In this document: in pieces, positions 17,836-27,392 of the stretch
Numbering within the stretch: the first letter of the stretch is position 1
Layout: every line of letters begins with the position of its first letter
Made by a program: the position numbers and the translations under genes
Origin: JAPLJM01 sp963708515
GTDB taxonomy: Bacteria; Desulfobacterota; Syntrophia; Syntrophales; Fen-1087
Direction: 5' to 3'
Assembly: GCA_963708515.1 (NCBI GenBank)
Contig: CAVPSX010000023.1
Span: 193,946 to 257,945 of the forward strand
DNA length: 64,000 bases
Notes under the pieces: model-generated
Databases searched by the model: none
Seen by the model: only the letters and a program-made list of their open reading frames with translations
Told to the model about the DNA's origin: nothing

Positions 17836-17997
17836 CGGTTACACGGTTGCTTTGCCCCCGGAACCGGTCCGGCGGAGGATCCATGAATCATGGACCCTGC
17901 CGGATCATCGAGCGATCAATCTACTCATGATCATTACCTCGAAACCCTGACGCTCCTGCCGTACTGATATAAAAAGGATTCTGTCCGTATTGCCGCC

Positions 17998-19473
17998 ATG
18001 CTGAATAAATTCAATTTATTTTTCTGGATATTCATCTTCTTTCCGGCGTTCTCCCTGGATGCCAGTCCGGCTACGGTCAGGAAGGTCTTTGAATACATCG
18101 ATGCCCGCTATGCTGAGCCGGTTAATCCGTCGCACATCTATACAAAAACGTTGGACCAGATGAAGAAAAACTTCCCCGGCAAGGTCATCACGGAGAATGT
18201 GGGTGCAGAAGAGCTCCGCATCTCCTGTCGAGAAAAGACTATGGATTTCCATATTTCCAGGCGGGACCAGGTAGCCAATGTCAGACAGATGGAAAATGTC
18301 ATCCGGAACTGTATCCCCGACGATACCCTGAAAAGGATGCGTAAAAGCGAATTCAATGACGAACAGATCGTTCTGGACATGCTACTGGGATCGCTGGACC
18401 CTCACTCCAGCTTTATGACCGCGGAAATGTACAGGGTGCTCAACACAGGCATGCAGGGGCGTTTTGGCGGCATTGGCGCTGAGATCACCTTGCAGAACGA
18501 AGTCATCACGGTGGTTTCGCCGATTGACGACACCCCGGCCTTTTTTGCCGGCATAAAGCCCGGTGATCAGATCATCAAGATTGATGATGTTCAGACCCGA
18601 GGCATGACCGCTTGGGAGGCGGTGAAAAAAATTCGCGGGCCGGAAAACACAAACGTCAGGCTGGCCATTTTGCGGAAACCTGCGACAAAATTGAAACAAT
18701 ATACCATTACCCGGGCCATGATCAATATCAAGACGGTCAAGCATAAACTCTATGACGACCATGTCGGTTACATCCGGCTGTCGTCTTTTCAGGAGAAAAC
18801 AGCTGATGACCTGAAAGCGACCCTAACAGAGATGGAACAAAAAGCAGGGCCTCTGAAAGGACTCCTTCTGGACATGAGAAACAATCCCGGTGGTTTGCTG
18901 GATCAGGCCGTCAAGGTCTCAGACCATTTCCTGAAGTCCGGCGTGATTGTTTCGACGCGAGGGAGGACGAGATTTTTCGAGAACCGGTCCAGGGCGCGCA
19001 ACGGCGGGGATGAGCCGGCCTACCCCATTGTGATCCTCGTGAACGAAGGCACTGCGAGCGCCGCGGAAATCGTATCCGGCGCCCTTCAGGACAACCGCAG
19101 GGCGCTCGTTCTGGGCACCCAGACCTTTGGCAAAGGCTCTGTTCAGACTATTTTACCGCTTGACGACGGTTCGGCGGTCAAGCTGACGACGGCAAAATAT
19201 TACACACCCAGCGGACGGGTAGTACACGAAAACGGGATCGTACCGGATGTCCTCGTCGGCAAAACCCAGGGATTCAGAGAAAAAGACCTCAATCACTATC
19301 TGAAAGGGGACCTGGCGGAGCTGAAAAAAAAGACGAAAGTCAAAACCGACAAGGACCTGGAAGTGGAAAAAGAGATGCAGCTTCAGGCGGGTCTGCAACT
19401 GTTGAGGAGCGCCATCGCCCGGGGAGATCTCCAGAAAGGCCTGCAGGCATTCAATCCTCCCCGCGCCCTTTAG
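17998..19473 (+). CDS. S41 carboxyl-terminal processing protease
   Basis: 491 residues. Signal peptide (about residues 1-23), an alpha-helical N-terminal region, a PDZ domain (GIGAEITLQNEVITVVSP to KIRGPENTNVRLAI) and the S41 peptidase domain. The catalytic serine lies in NEGTASAAEIVSGAL and the general-base lysine in TFGKGSVQ, with the MRNNPGGLLDQAV turn before it. Periplasmic Ser/Lys protease of the CtpA/Prc type that trims C termini of envelope proteins and lipoproteins. The region before the PDZ (about 120 residues) is longer than in CtpA, and a charged coil lies at the C terminus. Confidence 0.92.
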   Translation: MLNKFNLFFWIFIFFPAFSLDASPATVRKVFEYIDARYAEPVNPSHIYTKTLDQMKKNFPGKVITENVGAEELRISCREKTMDFHISRRDQVANVRQMENVIRNCIPDDTLKRMRKSEFNDEQIVLDMLLGSLDPHSSFMTAEMYRVLNTGMQGRFGGIGAEITLQNEVITVVSPIDDTPAFFAGIKPGDQIIKIDDVQTRGMTAWEAVKKIRGPENTNVRLAILRKPATKLKQYTITRAMINIKTVKHKLYDDHVGYIRLSSFQEKTADDLKATLTEMEQKAGPLKGLLLDMRNNPGGLLDQAVKVSDHFLKSGVIVSTRGRTRFFENRSRARNGGDEPAYPIVILVNEGTASAAEIVSGALQDNRRALVLGTQTFGKGSVQTILPLDDGSAVKLTTAKYYTPSGRVVHENGIVPDVLVGKTQGFREKDLNHYLKGDLAELKKKTKVKTDKDLEVEKEMQLQAGLQLLRSAIARGDLQKGLQAFNPPRAL

Positions 19474-19605
19474 GAGTCTGCAACGGAACAACTATTCCGT
19501 TACAGAACATTTAGCGTTTCCCGGCGTTCATCCCACATAAGGACAAGGATCCTCAGAAGTGCGGGCAGCGGTCCAGGCTGCCGGTTCATCGGACAGGCCT
19601 ATGAA

Positions 19606-20337
19606 TTACTTGCCGTCGCCCAGCAATTTTTCAATCAGTGGAATGTTCGCCCCCATGACCGGCTGGCCGTTGATGAAAAACAGCGGTGTGCCGGTCACCC
19701 CAAGCGCCAGGGCCGTTTCCTTGTGGGCCTTTGCGAGGGCCTCCACAGCGCTGTCATTGCACACCTGGAACTTCATGTCATCGTGCTTTCCCGCCATGAC
19801 ATCCTCATAGGCTTTCGCTTTGTCTTTTGCGCACAGAATGTAGCGGATTTTCATCCCTGCGTCCTTGTGCATATCCAGCGGGTAAAAGAAAATATACTTG
19901 GTCACATCCGTCCGTCCCTGAAAAAACTGCGCGGCCTGGCGGCAAAAGCTGCAGTCCGGATCGGTGATCTCGATGACGGCATTTTTCCCGCTGCCGATCT
20001 TCAAGGCCTTGTCAAGCGGAACATCCTTGAGTTTTTTGGCTATAGCAGATAACCGTTTCTGCTCCAGGGCCCGAAATTTTTCTTCGGTGATGTTCCGTCC
20101 CCCTTTCATGACAATGGGACCGCCCACGATGCATTCCGAATCCGGCGCATAATAGAAGATCTGCCGGCCGGCAATCACTTCATAAAGACCGGGAATATTG
20201 GATGGGGTGATCGTGTCGAAGGGTACGGCCGGAAAATTCTCTTTAAGCGATTCCTCTGGGCTCAAGGCATATCCAACGGAGATGTACATTAACAGGCAAA
20301 TGACAGCGGCAATCATAAATGCAGCATATTTTTTCAT
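19606..20337 (-). CDS. DsbC/DsbG-like thiol:disulfide isomerase
   Basis: About 243 residues starting at the ATG at 20337 (MKKYAAFMIAAVICLL, signal peptide) with AAGGAA nine bases upstream. It has the N-terminal dimerisation-type segment of DsbC (PSNIPGLYEVIAGRQIFYY, the line that in DsbC precedes the thioredoxin fold). The thioredoxin domain has the CSFC active site and the cis-proline loop GVTGTPLFFINGQPV. Further cysteines (ILCAKDKAK, FQVCNDS) could form a structural disulfide. Periplasmic role in disulfide shuffling; an upstream in-frame start at 20385 is unlikely. Confidence 0.88.
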   Translation of the reverse strand: MKKYAAFMIAAVICLLMYISVGYALSPEESLKENFPAVPFDTITPSNIPGLYEVIAGRQIFYYAPDSECIVGGPIVMKGGRNITEEKFRALEQKRLSAIAKKLKDVPLDKALKIGSGKNAVIEITDPDCSFCRQAAQFFQGRTDVTKYIFFYPLDMHKDAGMKIRYILCAKDKAKAYEDVMAGKHDDMKFQVCNDSAVEALAKAHKETALALGVTGTPLFFINGQPVMGANIPLIEKLLGDGK

Positions 20338-20385
20338 GATCCGGATTCCTTTCTTAAAAAAGCGATACTCGTCCTGAAAAGACAC

Positions 20386-21501
20386 TTATCTCTGTCCGAA
20401 AGACGACTGCAGCCATTTTTCCATCCGCATCCGCTCCTGTTGCCAGTTCTCGGGCTGTCGCAGAGATACAAACAACGCAAAAAGCCGGTCCATGCTTCGG
20501 ACAACCGTCTCAATAAGGTAGATGCGCTCCAGCACACGTCCGTCCCGGTTATCCTGGCCCTCATCCCTATCCATGACGACCGGCATTTTCATGGATTGGA
20601 ACTGAAAGCGGTCCGCCTTGAGGGTGAATTCCCAGGCAGCGGCATCCCGCGTGAGCTGCAAGCGCGCCTCCTTGATTTTCTTGCCCCGCCGAAGCGCTTC
20701 CCGACCTTCATTGAGATCGGCGTGCATCCCCTGGCAGACCACGGTTTCCGAATATTCGCCGTCCCCCGATTCCAGGACGAGCCGGCGCACCATGTGAATC
20801 TCCGTTTCACCGACGCCGGGAATCTGGATCATACCGTTTCGTTCTTCGCTTTTGTACCACAGCCAGGTCAGAAATTCCCGGCCCAGCGTTCTCTGATCGA
20901 CTTCCCCACGGGTCGCTTTCGCCAACACTTCGATCTTGCCGACGGTTTCCTTGTCTGTCACTTCGGGACCCCACGGGACATAAGGACAGGGCGCCAAATC
21001 AAAGGACGTCTTGAACAGGTCCTGAAAATCCTGCATGACCTTCTCGGACAGGTTTGTCAACAGGAGGCTGCCGTCCGAAACAGACCAGCAGATCTCGTAA
21101 ACAGAGGGCGTCGGGAGGACGTGGCCAAGCAAATCCTGGTGAATTGAGTCCCGGATCTGTTCCCGGGCAATTTTATCGACCCGTTTCCGCCTCGTCTCCT
21201 TAATGTACTGTTTTTCCGCTTCCAGCACACGAATCTTAAGCAGGGACGGGGGAACCGATCGCCGGTCAATACGCAATGCAAACAGGAGATAATCCCCCCA
21301 GGCATAAGACGACTGGCGGAATTCCGTGTCCAGCACATTCTCGATGCCGGTCCAGCCCATAATCTTTTCCTGAGCATTTGCAGCGATGTCCTGGAAGGCA
21401 TGACGCCGGATCTGCTGATGGACAAAAGCTGAAAAGCCCGCCGGCGGCTTGCTGACGACCATGAACCGAGAAAATGTCAGGGGGCCATTTAATAATCCCA
21501 C
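20386..21501 (-). CDS. rdgC: RdgC-family recombination-associated protein
   Basis: 371 residues. The N-terminal MGLLNGPLTFSRFMV, HAFQDIAANAQEKIMGWT, GDYLLFALRIDRRSVPPSLLK and LPTPSVYEICWSV follow the pattern of the RdgC family as found in deltaproteobacteria, which are about 60-70 residues longer than the E. coli DNA-binding ring protein. RdgC binds double-stranded DNA without sequence preference and restrains RecA. ATG at 21501. The next gene on this strand (the DsbC-like gene) begins 48 bp after the stop; the two are not functionally related. Alternative: another DUF in the same fold; I consider RdgC likely. Confidence 0.75.
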   Translation of the reverse strand: MGLLNGPLTFSRFMVVSKPPAGFSAFVHQQIRRHAFQDIAANAQEKIMGWTGIENVLDTEFRQSSYAWGDYLLFALRIDRRSVPPSLLKIRVLEAEKQYIKETRRKRVDKIAREQIRDSIHQDLLGHVLPTPSVYEICWSVSDGSLLLTNLSEKVMQDFQDLFKTSFDLAPCPYVPWGPEVTDKETVGKIEVLAKATRGEVDQRTLGREFLTWLWYKSEERNGMIQIPGVGETEIHMVRRLVLESGDGEYSETVVCQGMHADLNEGREALRRGKKIKEARLQLTRDAAAWEFTLKADRFQFQSMKMPVVMDRDEGQDNRDGRVLERIYLIETVVRSMDRLFALFVSLRQPENWQQERMRMEKWLQSSFGQR

Positions 21502-21562
21502 GAATCTCTCCTTGGAAGGCGTGACACATACGGACTTTCAGAACGGATGTCAAGGCGAATAA

Positions 21563-21784
21563 TTTTCCGACCCTCCGGCGTTTGCGAACCATTTTTCACC
21601 GGTCCGGCAAAAACTGGCCGTACCGGACAACGTTCCGGTTGACCTGCCTCCTGAGCGACTGCTATTGCTCCGACAACAGCTCAGTACTGTATTGAGAAGC
21701 GTGCTGCGTGAACAGGATTTCCGAGAATTTGATCTGGAGTGGGCCCTCATGATTTTTTCTGAAGTGGCCACCGTTATGGGATGA
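21563..21784 (+). pseudogene. Possible gene remnant, coding-like, no start
   Basis: This frame stays open for 73 codons from 21563 to the stop at 21784 and reads like real protein (PAFANHFSPVRQKLAVP, ERLLLLRQQLSTVLRS, FREFDLEWALMIFSEV). It has no ATG at its head; TTG and GTG codons exist only in the middle and have no ribosome site. Probably the 3' end of a deleted gene. I cannot name the family. Confidence 0.3.
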
Positions 21785-22408
21785 CAAACATCTGGTTCAA
21801 AAGGCCTTTGTTTCCCGTATTCATTAGAAAATTTATAACCCGGAGACAAAGTTCCACGATTAAGTTTTTTCTGAGTTAGGATAATGAGATTAGAAGACTT
21901 TTCAGCTTTCCAACTTCTCCAGCATTGGTAGCAAGATGTTAGCCTTGAGCAGCGCTTTCCATTGATCATCTTGAACCATATTTGCTCAAACAGGTTGTGG
22001 CTTCGTAAGTGAGACAGCGATTCCGGCGTTTTAGCGCACTTGAAAAATCAGCAATTGGATTAGTTGTTACGTATAGCTTGCTGTACTACACAAATCGTCA
22101 AACTCGACAAATGTGCTGGATTTCAATTCGTTTATCAATAAGAGATTTTAACGTAACATGAAAAGAAGGCGTGCAGGAGAGGTCTGCTCGAATGGCGCTC
22201 AATAATGCCTTCCCGACGGGCAACTCGACCGAAAGGTGAGACGATTTTTCAAAAGAGTGACCGCCGATCCACCTTCCTTACCCAATTGCATCGCCAACCC
22301 CTGTTTTTCAATGCAAAATATCCCTTGACACGCAAAAACAGCCCCCCTACACTTCCCTCCGTCAAAAATAATATCTTATCAAAAAAATGGCAGGGGAGGT
22401 GAGAATCC
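21785..22408. other. Non-coding gap before DUF2799 lipoprotein
   Basis: AT-richer sequence with no conserved gene on either strand. It ends in the strong ribosome site GGGGAGGTGAG of the next gene. A promoter for that gene is likely in the last 150 bases but no clear -35/-10 pair stands out. Confidence 0.4.
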
Positions 22409-23851
22409 ATGATATTCCGTGGTCTGATCATATTAGCCGGGCTGATGATTCTGGCCGGCTGCGCTACGCTGAACAAGGAGGCATGCCTGAGTGGAAACTG
22501 GCGCGAACTGGGCGTGAAGGACGGCATCAACGGCGAACCAGCCATCCAGATCGAAAAGCATCGCAAGGCTTGCGCCGAGCATGGCATCCGGCCCGATGAA
22601 AAATTGTACATGGCCGGCCGTGCAGAAGGATTGCAGGAATATTGCCAGCTCGACAACGCCTTTCAGAGCGGACTGAAGGGTCGGCAATACCAGGGCGTAT
22701 GCCCCCTCGCCATCCATTCGCTGTTCCTGCGTTGCAATAAAGCGGCCTATGAGGTCTACCAGACCAGACAGGAAATCAAGAATAAGCATGACAGCATTTC
22801 CGCCGCACAAAACCAGCTGGGAAACAAGAAGACCTCCGCTTCGAGTAAGGGTCACATTCGCCGTGATATCCAGAAACTTGAGAGTGAACTGGATCAACTG
22901 CGGAACGATCTCCGCGACCGGGAGAGGAACCTGGACGAAATGATGGCCGAGGCGCGAGAAGGGGAGCGCAGGATTAAGCAGGCGAGTGTCAGTCACTCCG
23001 TGCCTATCGTCGGAAAAGCTTCTGGCAGGACGGCCGGGGCGAAATCCTCCACAAACACGGCGTCGGGAACGCTCACAATCAACGGGAGAGGTATCCCTAT
23101 GAAGTATTCCTATGCGATGTCCCAGCCCAACACCTTTGACGCCGGCAAGAACGACATCGCGGTGCTGCTGACGGAAAAACCCCTCCCGGAAGGGGCGCTC
23201 AGTGGCATAGGGGACCTGATGGACGCCACCCGGAAACAGCATGGGTGGGCCTTTTTTAAGATTAATAGCCTTGGGAAGCCGATCTATGAGGTGATCGACC
23301 ATCCAGCGACAAAAGGTCAAATCCAGATGTCGGGCTTCACCCACGCCAATTTCGTGCCAAGGAGAATGGGAAAAGACTGGGTGGAGGGAACGTTTGCGAC
23401 TTCAAATCCCAAAGAATTTATGACGTATAAATACGAGATCAAGGTGGAATTTTCAACGCCACTCCTGAAGGCAAAGCTTCCGGAGCCTTTGCCGAACGCA
23501 AAGACCGGAAAGGCGCTCCCCGCTGGCGGCGGGGCGCCGGGCAAAGCATATAATGCGTATCGCAAGGCCATAAGGGACAAGGATATCTCAGCCCTTCGCA
23601 GGACAGCTCCTGACGCAGATACGAAGGAAATATCAGACAGTGATCTGGAGAAAGTGATAGAATTCATGACCACCATATCCCCCGTTACCACGAAGATCAC
23701 CAGGGGCTATGTTAAGGGCGACAGGGCCGTCCTTTATGTTTCGGGAGTCCTCGAAGGGAAAAAGCAGTATGGAACCGTGGAGCTGGTAGTGAAAGGGAAG
23801 ACGTGGTTTATAGTACAGGAGAGCTGGAGCAATACACCCCCTAAGAAATAA
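22409..23851 (+). CDS. DUF2799-type lipoprotein with coiled coil and C-terminal domain
   Basis: 480 residues. A lipoprotein signal ends LMILAGC. Residues about 25-110 match the DUF2799 pattern of conserved Trp, Gly-Asp/Gly pairs and Cys (CLSGNWRELGVKDGINGE, YMAGRAEGLQEYC, YQGVCP). A strongly charged coiled coil covers about 115-190 (LESELDQLRNDLRDRERN). A middle beta-rich region follows (GTLTINGRGIPMKYSYAMS). The C-terminal 100 residues look like a SnoaL/DUF4878-type fold (AYNAYRKAIRDKDISALRR to YGTVELVVKGKTWFIV). DUF2799 proteins are usually about 150-200 residues, so this is an unusual long fusion. Envelope protein of unknown role. Confidence 0.7.
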   Translation: MIFRGLIILAGLMILAGCATLNKEACLSGNWRELGVKDGINGEPAIQIEKHRKACAEHGIRPDEKLYMAGRAEGLQEYCQLDNAFQSGLKGRQYQGVCPLAIHSLFLRCNKAAYEVYQTRQEIKNKHDSISAAQNQLGNKKTSASSKGHIRRDIQKLESELDQLRNDLRDRERNLDEMMAEAREGERRIKQASVSHSVPIVGKASGRTAGAKSSTNTASGTLTINGRGIPMKYSYAMSQPNTFDAGKNDIAVLLTEKPLPEGALSGIGDLMDATRKQHGWAFFKINSLGKPIYEVIDHPATKGQIQMSGFTHANFVPRRMGKDWVEGTFATSNPKEFMTYKYEIKVEFSTPLLKAKLPEPLPNAKTGKALPAGGGAPGKAYNAYRKAIRDKDISALRRTAPDADTKEISDSDLEKVIEFMTTISPVTTKITRGYVKGDRAVLYVSGVLEGKKQYGTVELVVKGKTWFIVQESWSNTPPKK

Positions 23852-24072
23852 CGAACCTCCGTTATCTTCTTTGTTTTACAGTGGTAATCAGGCCTTTAAG
23901 CAGCAGGAAAGGTTTGGTGTACACTATTGACGTTGATAATCGACCCCAGAGAAGTGCAAAGGCGGCGGGAGATCAGTCCTGAAGAGCCGTGGCGATGGAA
24001 CCCCGACTGGGATTCGGGGCAGATGGAGTTTAGCTTTGCCGGCGGTATCGTACCCATCGTCTGGGGAGTGAT

Positions 24073-24364
24073 CTCTGACTGTGTCCCGAATTTCTTAAAA
24101 TCTCCAATCTCTCCGATGATCCCTGCCACGGACACTACCCCAAATTACCTCGTTACATTTGAATCTCTTCTTGCTCGCCATAATCATGCCCCAGAGCGTA
24201 TCCAACCCCTCCCTGGTATTTTCAAACTTAAAAGTCTTCGTGCTCCTCCCGTCTGGGGTGGTGCAATATCCTCGATTCATCTTCGTCCCTATATCTACGG
24301 CTACGATCAAGGCGTCATCCCTTACAACCTTCACTTTCCCGGTGTCTGCTTTCCGCATGACCAT
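24073..24364 (-). pseudogene. IS110-family transposase remnant
   Basis: From the ATG at 24364 (preceded by GGGAGG) the frame encodes the N-terminal part of an IS110-type transposase (ALIVAVDIGTKMNRGYC, KFENTREGLDTLWGMI, CNEVI). At about 24145 it jumps into another frame that encodes a piece of the C-terminal helix-hairpin part (VAGIIGEIGDFKKFGTQSE). After about 24073 the likeness stops. A large internal deletion and a lost 3' end leave a dead copy of about 290 bp. No ends were identified. Confidence 0.6.
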
Positions 24365-24698
24365 ATCCCTCCCTGTGGTCTGTTCTCCTGGAAGAAACAA
24401 TTCTGCAGTGGAAAGATATATCTATCTCGACATCCCCTCAATCATGAACTACAATATTGCAAGCTGAAACAAAGCATTCGGTAATTTTGACGGGTATGCT
24501 TTGTTTCAAACGATATTCATTAATTAACTGAAGTCCTCATCGCTGTTGTTTTCATTTTCATTGTAGATTTCTCATGTAAAGAATGATAGTCAGAAACAAC
24601 ATAGTGTAATGTTTTAGATTAAATTTCATAAAGCCTTTATCCCAGGCTTCGCGCGATCTGACAGATAACGTCTTATAAATCACAATAATGAGGATGCC

Positions 24699-25877
24699 AT
24701 GCACCAGGAAAAGAAATACACGGGTATCGACCGGAGAGAATTTCTGAGCATTGGTCTGGTTGGAACGACCTCGGTTCTATTTGGTTGGGAAGGCCTTGCC
24801 GGTGCCATGCAGATCGCAGCATCGGATGCCTTCGCTTTTCCCGCACCGGTCTATCGAACACTGGGTCGCACGGGATTGAAGATTACCATCGTCAGCTTTG
24901 GGGCCATGCTGACGCCTGAATCGGAGGTAATGGAAATCGCCTTTGATCATGGCGTCAACTATGTCGACACGGCGCGTCGATACATGGGCGGCAAGAACGA
25001 GGAAACCGTTGGCCGGGCATTGAAAGGCAAACGGGACAAGGTCTATGTGGCGACGAAGATCGCTCCGGCCTCACGGTCAAAAGAGGCCATTTTCAAAGAT
25101 GTTGAAACCAGCCTGAGGGCGCTGGATACAGACTATGTCGATATCATCCAGCTCCACAATGTGAACGGCAGGGAGGATCGCATCTTTAATCCGGAGATTC
25201 GCGAGACCCTTGTCAGGCTGAAAGAGCAGGGGAAGGTGCGTTTCTTCGGAGTCACTTCGCACACGAATGAGGCGGAGGTGCTCAACGCGCTTGCGGACGA
25301 TAAGGACCGCTTTTTCGACACGGCCCTCGTGAAGTACAACTTCAAGAGCAGTCAAGAGACAAAGGAGGCGATCGCCAGGGCCGCCCGGGCAAACATCGGG
25401 GTGATTGCGATGAAGACGCAGGCCGGCGGTTACACAACGGACGCACTGGGTCCTTTCAGCCCCCATCAGGCCGCCCTCAAATGGGCCCTTCAGGATAAGC
25501 ATGTCACGGCCGCCATTCCCGGCATGAGGAACATCACAGAGCTCCGGGAAGACATTTCCGTCATGGGGATGCGCTTTGGCTACCTCGATAAACTGATCCT
25601 GAAACGCTATGGCACCGCCGTAGCGCCCTATTACTGCCACCTCTGCGGTCAATGCGAGCCAACCTGTCCCAATGGCATTGCCATCAGCACCATCAACCGC
25701 TGCCTGATGTATGCAGATGCCTACAGAAGCCCTGTTCTCGCCAGGGGCACCTACCATGAGATCCCTTCGTCCCTGTCCGCCTCCGCCTGCTTGGACTGCT
25801 CTGACTGTGTGGCAAGGTGCGTCAACGGGCTTGATATTCCCGTAAAAATGAGACGGGCCAGAAAATTGCTGGCTTGA
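24699..25877 (+). CDS. Tat-exported aldo/keto reductase with Fe-S cysteines
   Basis: 392 residues. Twin-arginine signal (DRREFLSIGLVG) at residues 11-25, then an aldo/keto reductase barrel: TLGRTGLKITIVSFG, VNYVDTARRYMGGKNEE (catalytic Asp-Tyr), DKVYVATKIAP (Lys), DYVDIIQLHNVNG (the usual His). The C-terminal 75 residues add CHLCGQCEPTCPNG and CLDCSDCVARCVNG, two cysteine sets like those of a bacterial ferredoxin. Such redox-coupled AKRs are common in syntrophs and other anaerobes; the substrate is unknown. The start follows TGAGGATGCC. The next gene starts 7 bp after the stop, so the two are probably co-transcribed. Confidence 0.85.
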   Translation: MHQEKKYTGIDRREFLSIGLVGTTSVLFGWEGLAGAMQIAASDAFAFPAPVYRTLGRTGLKITIVSFGAMLTPESEVMEIAFDHGVNYVDTARRYMGGKNEETVGRALKGKRDKVYVATKIAPASRSKEAIFKDVETSLRALDTDYVDIIQLHNVNGREDRIFNPEIRETLVRLKEQGKVRFFGVTSHTNEAEVLNALADDKDRFFDTALVKYNFKSSQETKEAIARAARANIGVIAMKTQAGGYTTDALGPFSPHQAALKWALQDKHVTAAIPGMRNITELREDISVMGMRFGYLDKLILKRYGTAVAPYYCHLCGQCEPTCPNGIAISTINRCLMYADAYRSPVLARGTYHEIPSSLSASACLDCSDCVARCVNGLDIPVKMRRARKLLA

Positions 25878-25884
25878 AGAACCC

Positions 25885-26847
25885 ATGCACGGTCATCATC
25901 GACGAAAAAGAATACTGGCCCTGTGGCGATCTGCGGTGATTGCTTCCGCGATCCTGTGCGTCTTCGTGCTTACCATAAGCGCGCCGGGTTTTGTCTTTGC
26001 CGTGGAGGATTCCATAAAAAATATTCTGCCCACACCCGGATTTGCTCCAGACTGGGTCATGAAGGAGCGGGTCGTCCTCTACAACAGTGACACTCTTTTC
26101 GATCATATCAACGGCGAAGCGGAACTCTATTTTCCCTATGGTTTCGATATGCTCGCCACGGCCACCTATCTGAATAAAAAGAACCCCGATGTGTGGGTTG
26201 TGGTCGATGTTTACAGGATGGGTTCTCTGCTCGATGCCTTCGGGATTTATTCCAACTACCGAAAAGCAGACGCGGCGGAAGCTGTGACTGGTGCCGAGGG
26301 GTTTGTTTCTTCGGCTCAATTGATGTTCTATCAGGACAGGTATTTTGTGAGGATTCAGGTCACGGGGGCGGCGAGTTTGGAACAGGATCTATTTGTTGCC
26401 TGCGGTCGCACTGTCTCACGGAATCTCCCACCCCATGCCGGCCGTCCCGGAGAGCTTGAAATATTGATGGGGATACCGGGTGTGGTGACGAAGAGCGAGC
26501 GATATCTCGCGCAAAGCCTCCTGGGGTATGCCTTTTTCCGCCGGGGGATGATCGCCGACGCCATGCTGGGAGGCGAACGTGTGCAGGTCTTTGTAGTGTT
26601 TGAGAATTCTCCTGATGCGGCTCGAAAGGCCTTTGATGATTACCGTTCCTATCTGAAGGCAGAGGGGCAGGAGATGAACGTGACCGGGACAACCGGCCGG
26701 ATGTCCCTGACCGTTGTCGATCCTCTGTATGGAGGCGTGTTTGTGGAACAGTCCGGCCCCTATCTTATCGGCGCGATCCGGATGAAAGAGGCTTCTGCCG
26801 CGAAACCGATCATTGAAAAACTGCGGGAGCGGCTTTTTAAACGGTAA
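25885..26847 (+). CDS. Secreted DUF6599-like protein
   Basis: 320 residues with a basic N terminus and a signal peptide or single span (about residues 12-38, ending APGFVFA). The mature part shows the DUF6599-type order: LFDHINGEAELYFPYGFDML, VVVDVYRMGSLLDAFGIYS, then VFVVFENSPDAARKAFDDY and YLIGAIRM near the end. Exported protein of unknown function; seven bases downstream of the Fe-S aldo/keto reductase, suggesting a shared periplasmic role. Confidence 0.65.
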   Translation: MHGHHRRKRILALWRSAVIASAILCVFVLTISAPGFVFAVEDSIKNILPTPGFAPDWVMKERVVLYNSDTLFDHINGEAELYFPYGFDMLATATYLNKKNPDVWVVVDVYRMGSLLDAFGIYSNYRKADAAEAVTGAEGFVSSAQLMFYQDRYFVRIQVTGAASLEQDLFVACGRTVSRNLPPHAGRPGELEILMGIPGVVTKSERYLAQSLLGYAFFRRGMIADAMLGGERVQVFVVFENSPDAARKAFDDYRSYLKAEGQEMNVTGTTGRMSLTVVDPLYGGVFVEQSGPYLIGAIRMKEASAAKPIIEKLRERLFKR

Positions 26848-27392
26848 CTGGGGACATCTCACCTGATACGCTGCGCTCCGCATCGGATTGCTGTTCGTCG
26901 TGTTGGGATTGTATGTTCTCTTTCGGGAAATACTTCTCTTCATCATCGCATCTTCACTTTATCACAGATGATAGAATTTCAGATACAAAGCAACGGTTTA
27001 AACCAACAAAATTTTTCTTGAATGCCGGTCGAACCATGAAGGTTTGGGAAGTGAATTTTCAGATGATGGAGGGTCTCTTTAGCTGAAAGAGAGAATTTTG
27101 CCCGTCCAGTTCTTATGGGCATTTCATTCGGTAATGGCCGAAAAGGCGGGCATACGCCCCCTACCGGTAACGTAGCAAGGTATCGTCCGTATCTCCATTC
27201 ATTTGAATTTTTCCCCCTTGCTTATCCATGCTGGACCAAGGTATAAGGCGTATCGGACTAAAGTCCAATTTCCCTCCGGCATCAAGAGATGTATTGAATT
27301 ACCTAAGGAAAAGCGGATTTTCCTCTGTTGTCAAAAGATGATTTTTTACCGCAGGGGCATGATGGAGACCGGGCACCGAAAGGAGAAGGACC
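26848..27392. other. Non-coding gap, 545 bp
   Basis: No gene supported on either strand. Contains the small perfect inverted repeat GGACTAAAGTCC (27256-27267) and several GC-rich hairpin-capable stretches around 27100-27180. I cannot match it to a known riboswitch. It ends in AAGGAGAAGGACC, the ribosome site of the next gene. Confidence 0.4.

Noticed and set aside
23927..24484. 185-codon plus frame
   Set aside because: Runs antisense across the IS110 remnant; no homology recognised. The first 60 codons look a little protein-like but have no start site.
26848..27392. Possible cyclic-di-GMP or other riboswitch in the gap
   Set aside because: GC-rich hairpins exist but the conserved core motifs of known classes are missing.
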